From Parus major (Eukaryota; Chordata; Aves; Passeriformes; Paridae): a stretch of DNA of 64,000 nt. Location of the stretch: NCBI RefSeq assembly GCF_001522545.3, contig NC_031770.1, positions 107,610,130 through 107,674,129 on the forward strand, written 5' to 3'. Below the pieces are notes generated by a model, which was not told the origin of the DNA, ran no database searches, and worked only from the letters and a program-made list of their open reading frames with translations. The position numbers and the translations under genes are program-made. Below are positions 24,758 to 36,433 of this stretch, piece by piece; positions within the stretch are counted from its first letter, which is position 1, and the number at the start of each line of letters is the position of its first letter.

Positions 24758-26183
24758 ATTTTGCTGATGTCACAAAGTGAAGGGTTATTGTGCAGGGAGA
24801 TCTGATGTCCTGAGGGTGAGAAAAGCAGAAACAGTATTTTTCCAGTGGAGCAAAATACAAGGATTTTACTACAAAATTATTAATGAGAATTTTTGCTTTA
24901 GTATCAGAGACATCACCTGGAAGCAACTGAGATGTGAAAGGCATTAGTTTATTAGCTAACAGCCCATTTATTCAGAGCCACCAATGCAATGGAATTAGAA
25001 TATCACAAAAGTCTTCCCAAAATGGAAGATGTCCCCAGCAAGGATGATGTTTTCCACTGTTGCAAAAGATCTGCAATATTGCCTAATGCCTGGGTCCCTG
25101 TTGTTGTCTGGTCAAGCCTGAGCAAACCAGCCCTGTGAGATCAGATTCAGGCATTTCACTAAATGGACCTGGTTGGGGTGTAAACAAAGCCTCATCACAT
25201 TTGCACAAAAATCTTCTCGAAACCAAATTAGCTTTCACGTGGCACATGATGGGAGCTGAAGTATCTCCTGCAGAGCTGTGAAAACAAATCTTGTTGTAGG
25301 CTCCTCTCCATTAACACCTGGAGATATGGCAGAGCATTTCTGGTTCTGCTGCCCTGCAGCTGCCCAGGCCCATGTGCCAGCAGCCTCTTCTGAAACATCT
25401 GATACCAGTCCCGGTCTGAGACAAGGCCATGGTAAGATGAGCTGCTATTTCCAGTTTGGCAGCCTGGCAATCCTTGTTTCCCTGGGAACTGGCAACTGCC
25501 CACATAAGCTGAGCCACTGTGTAAGAATCCATAATTAATGTCACATTTGCTCTACCATCAGTCTAGACACATTTGTCTAAACCATTGTTTTTAAAAAAGA
25601 AACGAAAATATAAAAAACGTCAATCCCCAACAGACAAAGAGTAGAGAGTAAATAAAGCCTGGCAGGCTCTTTTGCCTTTGATCACTTTTGCTACATTCCT
25701 AGTTGTCTTTTGAAAGAGTCTGGCACAGATTTGAAAAAGTGATTTCCTTTATCCTCTTTGACTTTACAGTTGCCCTGCATTAGTTGGCATCACATAACAG
25801 AAATGCTGTTAGAGTTAAGTAAAGTAGACACTATGTTCACGGTTTAACAGAGCTATGTTGTATATTATTTGGGCACCTTTTGCTGTTGTGTTCCACATTT
25901 TTATCAGACTAAAATTGTGCAGAAATGTTCAGAAATAGCTTCAGTTATCTCTGAATTTTAGTCATTTGTGAAGAGTTATCCTGAAGAAATAATATTACAG
26001 AGGCTTTCAGTTCAGAAGAATATCATTAAACATATAGATGAAAGCACAGGGAAAAATTAATTTATAGGATTCTGATTTGATTTCTTGCTTTATAGCACAG
26101 TTGTTCTCTAAAAATGCCAGTAAAGATTGTAATATAGTTTTTTAATATATGATGCTGTTTTCTAATAAGAAAGAGAAATCAAT
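24758..26183. other. noncoding stretch
   Basis: Unique AT-rich DNA with no recognised gene, RNA or mobile element. Overlapping ORFs of 77 to 91 codons around 25228-25544 occupy a GC-richer part and show no domain. Confidence 0.65.
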
Positions 26184-26262
26184 CTTCCTTCCTTCCTTCC
26201 TTCCTTCCTTCCTTCCTTCCTTCCTTCCTTCCTTCCTTCCTTCCTTCCTTCCTTCCTTCCTT
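26184..26262. repeat. microsatellite (CTTC)n
   Basis: Nearly twenty uninterrupted CTTC units end in an assembly gap. Confidence 0.98.
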
Positions 26263-27087
26263 NNNNNNNNNNNNNNNNNNNNNNNNNNNNNNNNNNNNNN
26301 NNNNNNNNNNNNNNNNNNNNNNNNNNNNNNNNNNNNNNNNNNNNNNNNNNNNNNNNNNNNNNNNNNNNNNNNNNNNNNNNNNNNNNNNNNNNNNNNNNNN
26401 NNNNNNNNNNNNNNNNNNNNNNNNNNNNNNNNNNNNNNNNNNNNNNNNNNNNNNNNNNNNNNNNNNNNNNNNNNNNNNNNNNNNNNNNNNNNNNNNNNNN
26501 NNNNNNNNNNNNNNNNNNNNNNNNNNNNNNNNNNNNNNNNNNNNNNNNNNNNNNNNNNNNNNNNNNNNNNNNNNNNNNNNNNNNNNNNNNNNNNNNNNNN
26601 NNNNNNNNNNNNNNNNNNNNNNNNNNNNNNNNNNNNNNNNNNNNNNNNNNNNNNNNNNNNNNNNNNNNNNNNNNNNNNNNNNNNNNNNNNNNNNNNNNNN
26701 NNNNNNNNNNNNNNNNNNNNNNNNNNNNNNNNNNNNNNNNNNNNNNNNNNNNNNNNNNNNNNNNNNNNNNNNNNNNNNNNNNNNNNNNNNNNNNNNNNNN
26801 NNNNNNNNNNNNNNNNNNNNNNNNNNNNNNNNNNNNNNNNNNNNNNNNNNNNNNNNNNNNNNNNNNNNNNNNNNNNNNNNNNNNNNNNNNNNNNNNNNNN
26901 NNNNNNNNNNNNNNNNNNNNNNNNNNNNNNNNNNNNNNNNNNNNNNNNNNNNNNNNNNNNNNNNNNNNNNNNNNNNNNNNNNNNNNNNNNNNNNNNNNNN
27001 NNNNNNNNNNNNNNNNNNNNNNNNNNNNNNNNNNNNNNNNNNNNNNNNNNNNNNNNNNNNNNNNNNNNNNNNNNNNNNNNNNNNNNN
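26263..27087. other. assembly gap, 825 N
   Basis: Unlike the other gaps, the right flank is not repetitive. The repeat therefore ends inside the gap, and up to 825 bp of possibly non-repeat sequence is missing. The 314-residue ORF that spans it consists mostly of undetermined residues. Confidence 0.99.
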
Positions 27088-29164
27088 ATTTGAGTCCTCT
27101 AAAGCTGTGGATAGTTTAGATCCCTCATGTAGGTTTCCTCAGAATTTTGGGGAGTATGACATCCTACCTTTTATTTTAGAGTTGCCCCTTAGGGTGGAAT
27201 GAGGAACGCTCCATCTCTTACACAGGCAACATGGGGAAGTTACTTAGATGCCACCTTAACTCATAATTTCAGGTGTCTACATGTGTCAATATCCACCAGT
27301 GAACTATTTGTCTTGACTCCCTCTATAGTCAAAGCCTTATTGCTCTGGTTAGTGGAACCTTGGGGAAAGAGCTTCTGACCAGATGTGGGTGTCTACAGCC
27401 AGATAAACCTCATTGACTGTTGTGATGAAACCTCCAATGACTGAACACAGGTCAGGTGCCCAGCACAGGTCTAACTGTGTCCTGAAAGCACTTTGGAGGT
27501 GATTCATTCCACCTTTCATGCCAAACTGTGGTGCTGGTCTGTCACTGGAGCAATGATCCCTCTTACTGTTTTAACTGTTTGCCAAATGTTATGTGATCTG
27601 CAAAAGTTGCCTGCAGTGAATTTTTTTCTTGAGATAGATGAGTTAGAATGACCTCAAACACATTTTTTTAGAGATCCTATCTACCTATTTATAGTATTTC
27701 AAAGTTCTTATCAACATGATATCACTGCAAAAGCCTTTTAACTGGAGACAGAGAGCTGCATTTTGGGTTTAATGCATCCAAGCATTTATGCCACCCTCAT
27801 TCACATAGCTTCTGAACATTTAGCAGAAGGATACAAGCAGTCTGTATATTTACTGTCTCCAAGTTTTGTCTCCTCTGACAGGAAATACAGCTCTAGAAAG
27901 CTGTGCACACAGTTCTCCTAAGTTTACTCCTGTAAATACATGGTAGAATTATTACTGGATTAAAGAGAAGGGTACACCAACAACAAGTGTCCTGTAAAAA
28001 CCTGTCTTGAAGTGACAATAAGGAAAATAATGTAAAATTAGATCATAAACAAAGGTTGTGCCTGTTTTTCATGGTCAACTATTTTTATTTTGCTGTGTGA
28101 TGACAGCCTTTCTATATTTCTGTCTGAGTGAAGGGAGTTTAGAAACTATTATAAGAGAAATTTTAATAACTGGCAAGGTGAAGGAAGGAAAGTCAGAAGA
28201 GTGAGTGAATGGCAAGAAGAAATGTGCAGAGGTAACATCTTCTTTATTCAAATAGTGTAGACCACACCTAAAGAGAGGGTCAGCTGGAATAAATTAAGTT
28301 CTCCCTATTAAAGTAGATATTTTAATAAAAGCAATGATTCAGTTCTGTCCAAAATTTATATTTCGACTGAAGAACTCAGATTTCTTTAGACTCAAAGTCT
28401 GTTTGTAGATTTTGAGGCATTTTTGGGGGAGTAAAACACCCTCATTGTGGGTGCAGTATCACGTAACTGTTGCAAGCGTTTGGCTTTGCTTTTACACCAT
28501 CTTTCCAAAAGCAGAGCTCAGAGAGTGAGCTGAAAGACTGTGAATCACTATCTTCTAAAGCTCAGTGCAACAAAAACCTAGATCTGTACACAACTTTCAT
28601 CCAGGAATTTAAACGTCTCCCCACTCTTCTACCTCATGCACACACATGTGCTCTGGACTCCTGTTCCCCTTCCCTGAATGAACATCAACAATCAAAAAAT
28701 GACCTGCAAGGAATGAGACACACAGTTAGCAGTGAAATACAAAACAGCTGGTGCAGCTGAATAGCTGTTATTCTGAGCACATGAACCTGAAAAGATACTG
28801 TTTAGCTTTTAAGACAAACAAAATTTCCCTTCTGCTTGATCTCAGAGACCATCTACCATCAGGAGCTGTCCATTTTCATTTAGTATTTCTGATGCCAGGG
28901 CCAACTGTGCAGGGTTATAAACAAAGAGCAGAAAGTATCACTTTCCTTGTTAATTTGACAGTAAACAGTACTAATTTGACCATGCAGCTGTTTATTGATA
29001 CCACCCCCCCCAACAATTTAATATACAAAACAGTAGCCAGTGTGCTGAAACTCCACTGTTCATAAAATTCTAGGGGCCAGAATGGGCACATTCTCTTGTT
29101 GTAAAGCAGACATTAGGAGGGATTCCCTTTTGTGCACTACACCTTGTGCCAGGAAGGGCTGTGG
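27088..29164. other. noncoding stretch
   Basis: Unique AT-rich DNA. Two adjacent plus-strand ORFs of 96 and 104 codons (28470-28760 and 28751-29065) lack domains and splice support. No transposon recognised. Confidence 0.65.
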
Positions 29165-29342
29165 CAATCATAAAATCATGGAATCACAGAATGTTTTGGG
29201 TTGGAGATGACTTTAAAGCTCATCTTGTTCCCATCCCCTGCCATGGGAAGGCCATTTTTCTCAGACCAGGTTGCTCCAAGCCCTGTCCAACCTGGCCTTG
29301 GACACTTCCATGGATGGGGCTCACAGCTGCTCTGGGCAGCAA
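29165..29342 (-). mobile_element. CR1 LINE 3' end, antisense
   Basis: The plus strand begins with the reverse-complemented octamer tail (AATCATAAAATCATGGAATC), then TTTTGGGTTGGAGATGAC, CCCCTGCCATGGGAAGG and CCAACCTGGCCTTGGACAC. It breaks off near GGATGGGGCTCACAGCTGC. Confidence 0.94.
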
Positions 29343-30963
29343 ATGTAAAAAATGCATTACTGGGAACAAGATGAACAATTTTTTCTTTAAGATGGTGTTT
29401 TCAGAAGCATTTCTTATTAGTCTCTGCTTTCTGTGAGGTCAAAGGGAACACATTTACTGCCATAGTGTCTGCTCAACTTTCTCACAGTGTAATGACACTG
29501 AAAATAGGCCTGAAGTGTTTGCTTCTAAGACATTCTTAGTACTAAGAGATGAAATGTTGTATTACATGAAATGGTAACTGGTGAAATCTACAGATATGCC
29601 TACAAATGCCTTTAATGCCTTTTTTCTTTCCCCATCCAAACTTACCTCCCTGCTTTTTTAATTTGTTTTTGTGGTTTTGACCTGCAGCTGCCAAATGCTG
29701 AGACACATCATCACCTTCTCCAGGGACAGAAAGGGAGAAATTCTACAGCAATGCCATCTTTCTGATTTTATTTCTCAAGAATTGTGTAGACATGGCTTTT
29801 ATTGTGTGGCCAGAGCCCTGTGACACACTGCCAGGATGTAAAGTGTCCTGCTAAAAAGCTGATGTTCCCATCCAGAGAATATTGGAATACATATACACAA
29901 GCCTAAGTACACAACATCAGCTGTTATATTTGAAAGGCAAGTATAGTAAAAACAAAGTTAAGATTTTTCTTTCCCTATTTGCCTAATTTTTAATAAGAGC
30001 TTCTTGTTTTTGCCTTTTCTTACTCCTCTTTTGTTAATGCTTCCTGGGAGTGCTGACTGATGCTGTATCAACTTTTTGGATGAAGGATTGTTTTAAAGAT
30101 TGTAATGAATGTTGGGAAGAATTCATACCATTTGATTATGCCAGGTTTTGATTGAATCACTCTGACTTGGCAGAGATGGTGATATCAGCTATGATTTTTA
30201 TTTTAAATCACTGTTACCCAATTTTCAAATTCAACAGTGTATTAATTAAAAATGCATGTATGTTTTTTATTTTGCTGAAAGGGAATTTAAGTGTTTAGAT
30301 AATACATTTATGTACATTGGTAATTCCAGGTGTAGCAGAGAAAGAAAGTTGAAAACTTCTTGCCACAAAATACACAGAAATCAGAAGAAAAAGATGGGTG
30401 CACCAGTATAAATACTGTGGCTCCATTTGCTTTAAGATTTTGCCAAGAAATTGAACAAAATAAAAGACGTTCAATGTCCATATTTCCTCCCAAAATATAG
30501 ATAAAGACCTAGGTATTTGCATTTACATCTTGACACTCTTTTTGACTCTCACTGCATGCAAAATCAGGTACTGCACATATCTGTGGTGCTCACAGGTGCC
30601 TCATCACAGGTAGCTGCTGAGATGTTCCTGGGTTCTGTTGGGTCAGGATATGAACATGCCACCTCTTGTGACATAGCTGGGGGGAACTGCCAGTTCTCAG
30701 GGTGTTGGAATGTTTGCAAACAAATGGGGATGAACCTTGAACTATACACACCTTGGGGATGGTTTCCATAGTGGTGTAAAATCTACAAGTGCTACTGGGA
30801 ATTATTATCCCATGTGTGCCTGAAAAATGTCTTTTCACTGAGCTCAAGCAAGCTTAGCTTACCTGGGAAATGCACTTCCTTCTTTTGGGGTTTGTATTTG
30901 AGTGGAACCAACAGCAACCATACTCTGTAAAGAATCCTGTGTCCAACATATCCTGATCTGGAT

Positions 30964-31272
30964 GGAATCAGAATCACTGAATGGTGTGGATCAAAAGATG
31001 CCTTAAAGATCATGTCATTGCAAACCCTGCCATGGGCAGGGACACCTTCCACTTTCCCAGGTTGCTCCAAGCCCCATCCAGCCTGGCCTTGGACACTTCC
31101 AGGGATGGGGCAGCCACAGCTTCTCTGGGCACCCTGTGCCAGGGCCCCACCACCCTCTTGTAAATAATTTCTTCTTAATATCCAACTTAACCCTGCCCTC
31201 TTTCAGTTTAAAGCCATTCCCCCTTGCCCAATCACTACCTATCCTTGTAAAAAGTTCCTCTCTGACTTTCAC
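30964..31272 (-). mobile_element. CR1 LINE 3' end, antisense
   Basis: Reverse-complement CR1 with GCCATGGGCAGGGACACC, CCAGCCTGGCCTTGGACAC, CTCTGGGCACCCTGTGCC, CAGTTTAAAGCCATTCCC and CCTTGTAAAAAGTTCCTCT. The 5' end of the element is truncated and the octamer tail is worn. Confidence 0.95.
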
Positions 31273-32892
31273 TTGGCACCACCAAGTTAATTTTGTGGTT
31301 TTGTGTTTTCCCTATGTGATACCACAACTTTTACAAGGGAACTATGTCTGAAAGTCAGAAAGTTGCCTACAGCCACAAGCTTGGTCTAGTGCTGCTGACT
31401 TGCTCTCTCAAATCACTTTCTGTGTCATTTTGTCTGTGATGGGCTGAGGTAAGAGGCAGCACCAGAAAAGGCAAAAAGCAGCTGTAGGCAGTCTGGTAGT
31501 GCACCTTAATTAATCACTTGTGGATCACAATTAATAGAAGCCAGCCTGAAAGAGTGGTACAGCACTTCTCTGAGGCAGCTGCAGAGCTGCCCTTGCACAT
31601 CCCTTTGCCCTCGTTTTTTGTCTGTGTATGTTGGCCCCTCTGCTGGCTCCAGACACCAAGACCTGTGCTTACACATGGTGAACCTGGATTGGGTTAGCTG
31701 TCTTTCCAAGTTTTCATAGAAGCCAAGGCCTCTTGAAGGTCTTAAAAATCTTTGCAGATTATAAATGACAGGCTTTGTTTCAGTACTTTGTTGTCTTGAG
31801 CCCAGAACACAGTTTGCAGGTTTCTTGAGTTCCTGTAGATGGCAACTGCAGGACAGTTGTCCCTGGCTGTAAAATAACATCTAAATGGTGAGATTTAAGC
31901 TCAGGGAGCCAGGAACAGGAAGGGTCCTCCCAATTGAAACTAATTGGATCCATGCTCTGATATCCGTGCCTGTTTCCAAAAGGGTATAATGATTCCAGCC
32001 AGACTGTTTGCTCAGTGTCAGTCTGAATTTAACTTCATGCTACTTCTCTTTATTTTAATTTGACATTATTTTCATGTTTATTTTACCTAATAAGTGAATC
32101 ATTTAACTATAAAAGACTTGTTTTGTAGGGTTAAGGGTGGAATCTGGAATGGGTGAAGTTTGGAATAACCACTGACCCGCTCGATTATGCTGGAGTAGGG
32201 CATGAGCAATGATGTCACGTCAGGGAGGCAAGCCAGACACGTAGGGGTGAGCAGGCCTGCCATTCTCCCTTCCTCGTCATTGGAAATGTCAGTAGGCTTG
32301 CTTGAAGGACAGATGTGGTTGAGTTTGTGATAAAGACACACTGAACTCTCCACCAATCAGAAAACGTTGATGTTATTGTTGAAATTTACTTTGACAAATG
32401 GATTCTAGGAGTACACAAATGGCATTACTACCACAAAAACACCATTTCACTCAATCTGCCATATCATGATACAAATGAAATATGAGGGGTACACAGTCTG
32501 TGATTCAAAAAGTGTACTGTGAAACTGAGCAACTCTTTTTGAAAACTGGACTCTTTCATCATTTCTCAGACTATCTTCCAATATAAGTTGTCATTTTTTT
32601 TATAGTGAATTGAGCTATTCCTGATTTTTGCTGTTCTGAAGGTATGATTTAGTAAAAGATACATTAATGTCTCATTACTTAGAAGGAATTGTTTCCTTTA
32701 TTCTCACTTGAGGTGGGGTTTATCTTGTATAACTTTAGAATATACTTTGAGGATGCTAGGCCAGGCATCTACTATAAGGAAAGGAAAGAAACAGGATCCC
32801 TTGGGGATTGCTTGATTAGATTAAGTTTGGCTAGTCTGGTTTTGTTATCTATATTAAAAGGGATACAACATGGTTTTAAAATGCATCTCCCC
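31273..32892. other. noncoding stretch with a possible regulatory segment
   Basis: No mobile element recognised. A segment at 32155-32400 keeps several CpGs and contains a CRE-like pair (TGATGTCACGTCA, 32209-32221) and a CCAATCAG box (32353-32360). The remainder is AT-rich unique sequence. Confidence 0.5.
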
Positions 32893-33286
32893 CTGAGAGA
32901 CCTGAGGTGGTTCAGCTGGAAGAAAAGAAGGCTCCAACTGATTGTGGTCTTTCAGTATCTAAAGAGATTTAAGAATAGTGGAGAAAGACTTATTACCAGT
33001 GCCTGTGTATGTCTACAAGGGTCAATGGATTTAAATTGAAAGAAGGGACATTTAGACTGGGTATAAGGAAGAACTTTTTTGTGATGAAGGTGGTGAGACC
33101 CTGAAATTGGCCAGAGAACCTGTGGATGCTCTGTCATTGGAGGTATTCAAGGCCAGGCTGGATGGGGCTTTGAACAATCTATTCTAGTGGAAGATACCCC
33201 AGCCCAGGGAAAGGGTGTTGGTTCTGGATGATCTTTGAGGGCCTTTTCCAGCCCAAACCACTCCATGGTTCTATGACTCTGTGATT
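32893..33286 (+). mobile_element. CR1 LINE 3' end
   Basis: Sense CR1 with TTCAGCTGGAAGAAAAGAAG, AAGGCCAGGCTGGATGGGG, TCTAGTGGAAGATACCCC, TTTTCCAGCCCAAACCA and the ATGGTTCTATGACTCTG tail. Sequence upstream to about 32800 may be a more diverged continuation. The 116-codon ORF at 32689-33039 overlaps it and is LINE-derived in part. Confidence 0.93.
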
Positions 33287-36200
33287 AAGGAGTCCAGAGT
33301 GACTACTTCTGTGCAGAAGTGTATACTTGTGGTCAGAATAACTTGGTTCTCCGTGATCTAAAACTGAAAACTTGGAAATAATGTGATCTGACCCACATCT
33401 TGCCTGGACAAATCATAACTTTAATGTAACTATCTATATTTTCTGGAGAAGCATCCACTGCTGGTCTGGAGATCTTTTGCACTGTTTGAACCACTAATTT
33501 CTCGAGCTATACTTCCATTTGTTCCTGCCAAAACGTCTCTTGTTTGATTGGGATGAGGTTACTGACTGATCCAATTCATTTGGTATTGAGGCTTAGTCTT
33601 CATTTGTTATTTAGCCACCTGGAAAACTTTCTGCAATCTGAAAACTTTCTGCACAGCAATATTTATACTTGTTCTCAGAACAATGATCAAAGCACTGGAT
33701 GACATGACACAAAACCAATCCCTGTAGGAGCCTGGGGGGTGCACCATATTAAAAACTAATTTCCTGTTGACATTCCTATTTCTGACATCTCTTGGCTAAT
33801 AATTTCTTAATTCATTTTACTTCTGTGCTATTGAGACTGTGCAAAGTTCATGGTTGCAGGAGAATGATGACACACCCAACTGACCTTGCAAAAGCCTATG
33901 TACCTCATATATCTCAGAAGATATTTTTATAGACCAGTGTGTTGGTTCAAAAGAGAATCAGGTTAATTTGAATTTACTGAGTGGCCCCAATTGCATGTTA
34001 TTTCTAAATTCTTTGCCTATTGAATCACTTTACTACATTCCTTTAATTTTGCAGTGAATTAAGTCACCTCAGTCAGCTATCTGCATCATCTCACTTTTCT
34101 GCCTTGGAAAATTTGCACATGAATTTTGATCTTCAGGAATTCTGAGCTTCTGTGGTTATTAAAAATAAGTATGAACCCTCCAAAATCTCTCTCAGATAGT
34201 TTTTAGGTGCAAATTACCAAGATCTGTTGAATTAAAAATTGTTAATTCCTCAGACTGCCAGAGCATGTGTCTTGAAGGCAGTTAGGCTGGAATCCAAACT
34301 CTCTCCCCACCCACAAACCACAGGCACCTGAGCTCAAGGAGAACCTCAGTATGTGGGTCTCATGCAGGCCTTGGCTGAAATACTTGACTTTCAACAGGAG
34401 ACAGGTGAGTTACTCTTAACAATACACAGCACTTCTTGTAGCAGTGAAGGTGATGTGAGATCAGTGTGTTTGAGGAGTGACTGAGCATGGGATTAAACTC
34501 CCAGAAAAAGAACTGCACAAAGAGACCAAGTAACTGACGTGCACAAATCCATATCCTGACCATCTTTTTCCCATTATCCCTACCTCTCAAGCACTGCATA
34601 CTGAAATCCTTCTGTGGGCCAAGTAGCAGAAGGGCAAGTCCTGCCCTCATTAATACCAATTCAAACCCACAAAAGCCATTAGGATTGGAACACTCCCACT
34701 GGCTGCTACTTTTAGCCCAATGCTGATGCTTTTCTTCTTATGCAAAACCTCATTGATGAGATTTGGGATAACAAAAACCAAATGTGACTGATTTAAGAAA
34801 GTGATGATGTTGTGGTCAAGGCATTGGAGTTGGGTATTGGAGACGTAAATTCAGTTTCTGGTCATCTCATGGTTTTGGTGTTTGATCATGGGTAAGTAGC
34901 ACTGTAAGAGTAATACAGTAATGGATGCTACACAGGAGGGTTGACTAGCTCTGGATCATATTTTAATTGAGATAATGAGGATCCAAGTCTGCTAATTTAA
35001 TTTCACAACCATTACAGACCTGAAAGAGAATTTCTTTGCACTGAAAAGAAGTTACTCAAAGGATAAAGAGGTAAAGAATAGAAAGTATTAGAGCACAAGT
35101 CTTGTCAGTACATGATACCTGAGTAATAAAGAGTTGAAGAATGTTTAGTCATTCATAAAACATCTTTCTTACAAACATTTTTTACCCTATTCTTTCATAT
35201 TAATAGAAATATACTATCTTAAGGCAAAAAAGGTTTTGCTACAAGATTCACTCTGTTGAGCTGGAATAATGTCATATAATTGTCTTGTTACTAACCAGCA
35301 TTATTTTCTTATTTACAGGGAAATAAGGCTTTGTGCAATTGTACAATCTCTATCAAATAAACTGAGTTAGGCAGATTTGTCTAAAGTTGTTTTGGACTCT
35401 CACCCTCTCTCCACCACAGTAATCTGATCCTGCAAAATTTCACAATGAGTTTTTGGCAATTGTTCCCCTAAGGTCCATGACTCTTCCGATAAAATCCTAG
35501 GCACAGATCAGGAAAAAACCCTTCAAAGCTAGAGAGAGCACATTATTACAGTGGTTGACATAATGTCATCTGGAGGAAGACATTACCACTCAGAATTAAC
35601 CATGGCCATGTGGTGAGCACTGTGGCTTCTCCTGACTTCAAAGCTCAACATGGTTGTTAACAGATGACAATACCCACTTCCTTGGGCCTTACTGAATTTA
35701 CTTACTGGGCTTCTTGAAAATTATCTTCCCCACCACATGAGTGACCAAGAAGTAAACCTCTACAGAAAAAAAAGTCACTAGCATCTGTACAATGGAGTCA
35801 AATGTGCCCATGTTTATACGGGGCTTTGATGTGTGTGAACAAGTGCTGACTCCAGATTTTGTAAATTTAGTATAATGTGTCCCTAAATATTTTTAATGCA
35901 GTTTTTGGACACAGTGAGAATATGAAATCTGAGATCAGATATTTAGCAGGTCAAATAAAAGCATACCTCTGCTTATGCTAGTCTATATATTTAGGAGCTT
36001 TTATCTATTTGTTTGTCTGTTTTGCTGTTCTTCAGTCTGTCCATCCAGGGAATAATTAAATGCTCACATGCTTAATTTGACTCCTGATATTATTCTGCTG
36101 TGAGTTGAGCAGCTGTATTTGAGTCTGTCTAGTGTAGAAGGATGGGATTAGGTATACTCATAAGTAGGAAGGAGACTGGGAGAAGTAAGAGAGGAAGGGG

Positions 36201-36389
36201 AAGAAAGAATGATCCCTGGTTTTGTGCTCACTGCAGTCTGGATGACTCCCAGCATTTCTATTGCTAATTATTCCTTTGAAGTCAGTAAATGTCTGTGAAA
36301 ATTGCTGGTGAAGTTTTCTCACCTCCACATAACTCTGGTAGAAGAGGACAGTTTACTCTCACTGCTGCTTTCTCTTTTATCTTTAATAG
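33287..36389. other. noncoding stretch
   Basis: Unique AT-rich DNA. The only structure I see is an 18-bp tandem duplication at 33622-33657. No genes or mobile elements recognised. Confidence 0.65.
33622..33657. repeat. tandem duplication, 18 bp x 2
   Basis: Both copies begin GAAAACTTTCTGCA. The copies 33622-33639 and 33640-33657 differ only in their last four bases. Confidence 0.9.
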
Positions 36390-36433
36390 AGTTTGGTCCA
36401 CAGTCTGCGTCAATACAGCCCAGTCCTTCCCAC
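36390..36433 (+). other. candidate exon (unproven)
   Basis: A strong acceptor precedes it: a long pyrimidine tract, TTTCTCTTTTATCTTTAATAG, trimmed here to its 3' part, ends at 36389. The open frame reads FGPQSASIQPSPSH and stays open to about 36508. The donor choice CAC|GTGAAT is weak, and alternative GTs follow downstream. If used, the exon is 44 bp, entering in phase 1 and leaving in phase 0. The peptide is not recognised. Confidence 0.15.

Noticed and set aside
26149..27093. 314-residue ORF
   Set aside because: Almost entirely translated N and a CTTC microsatellite.
32689..33039. 116-codon plus-strand ORF as a host gene
   Set aside because: Its 3' part lies inside a CR1 fragment, so it is at best LINE-derived.
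34930..34965. AGGAGGGTTGACTAGCT as a CR1 remnant
   Set aside because: The match is too short and lacks the neighbouring CR1 blocks.
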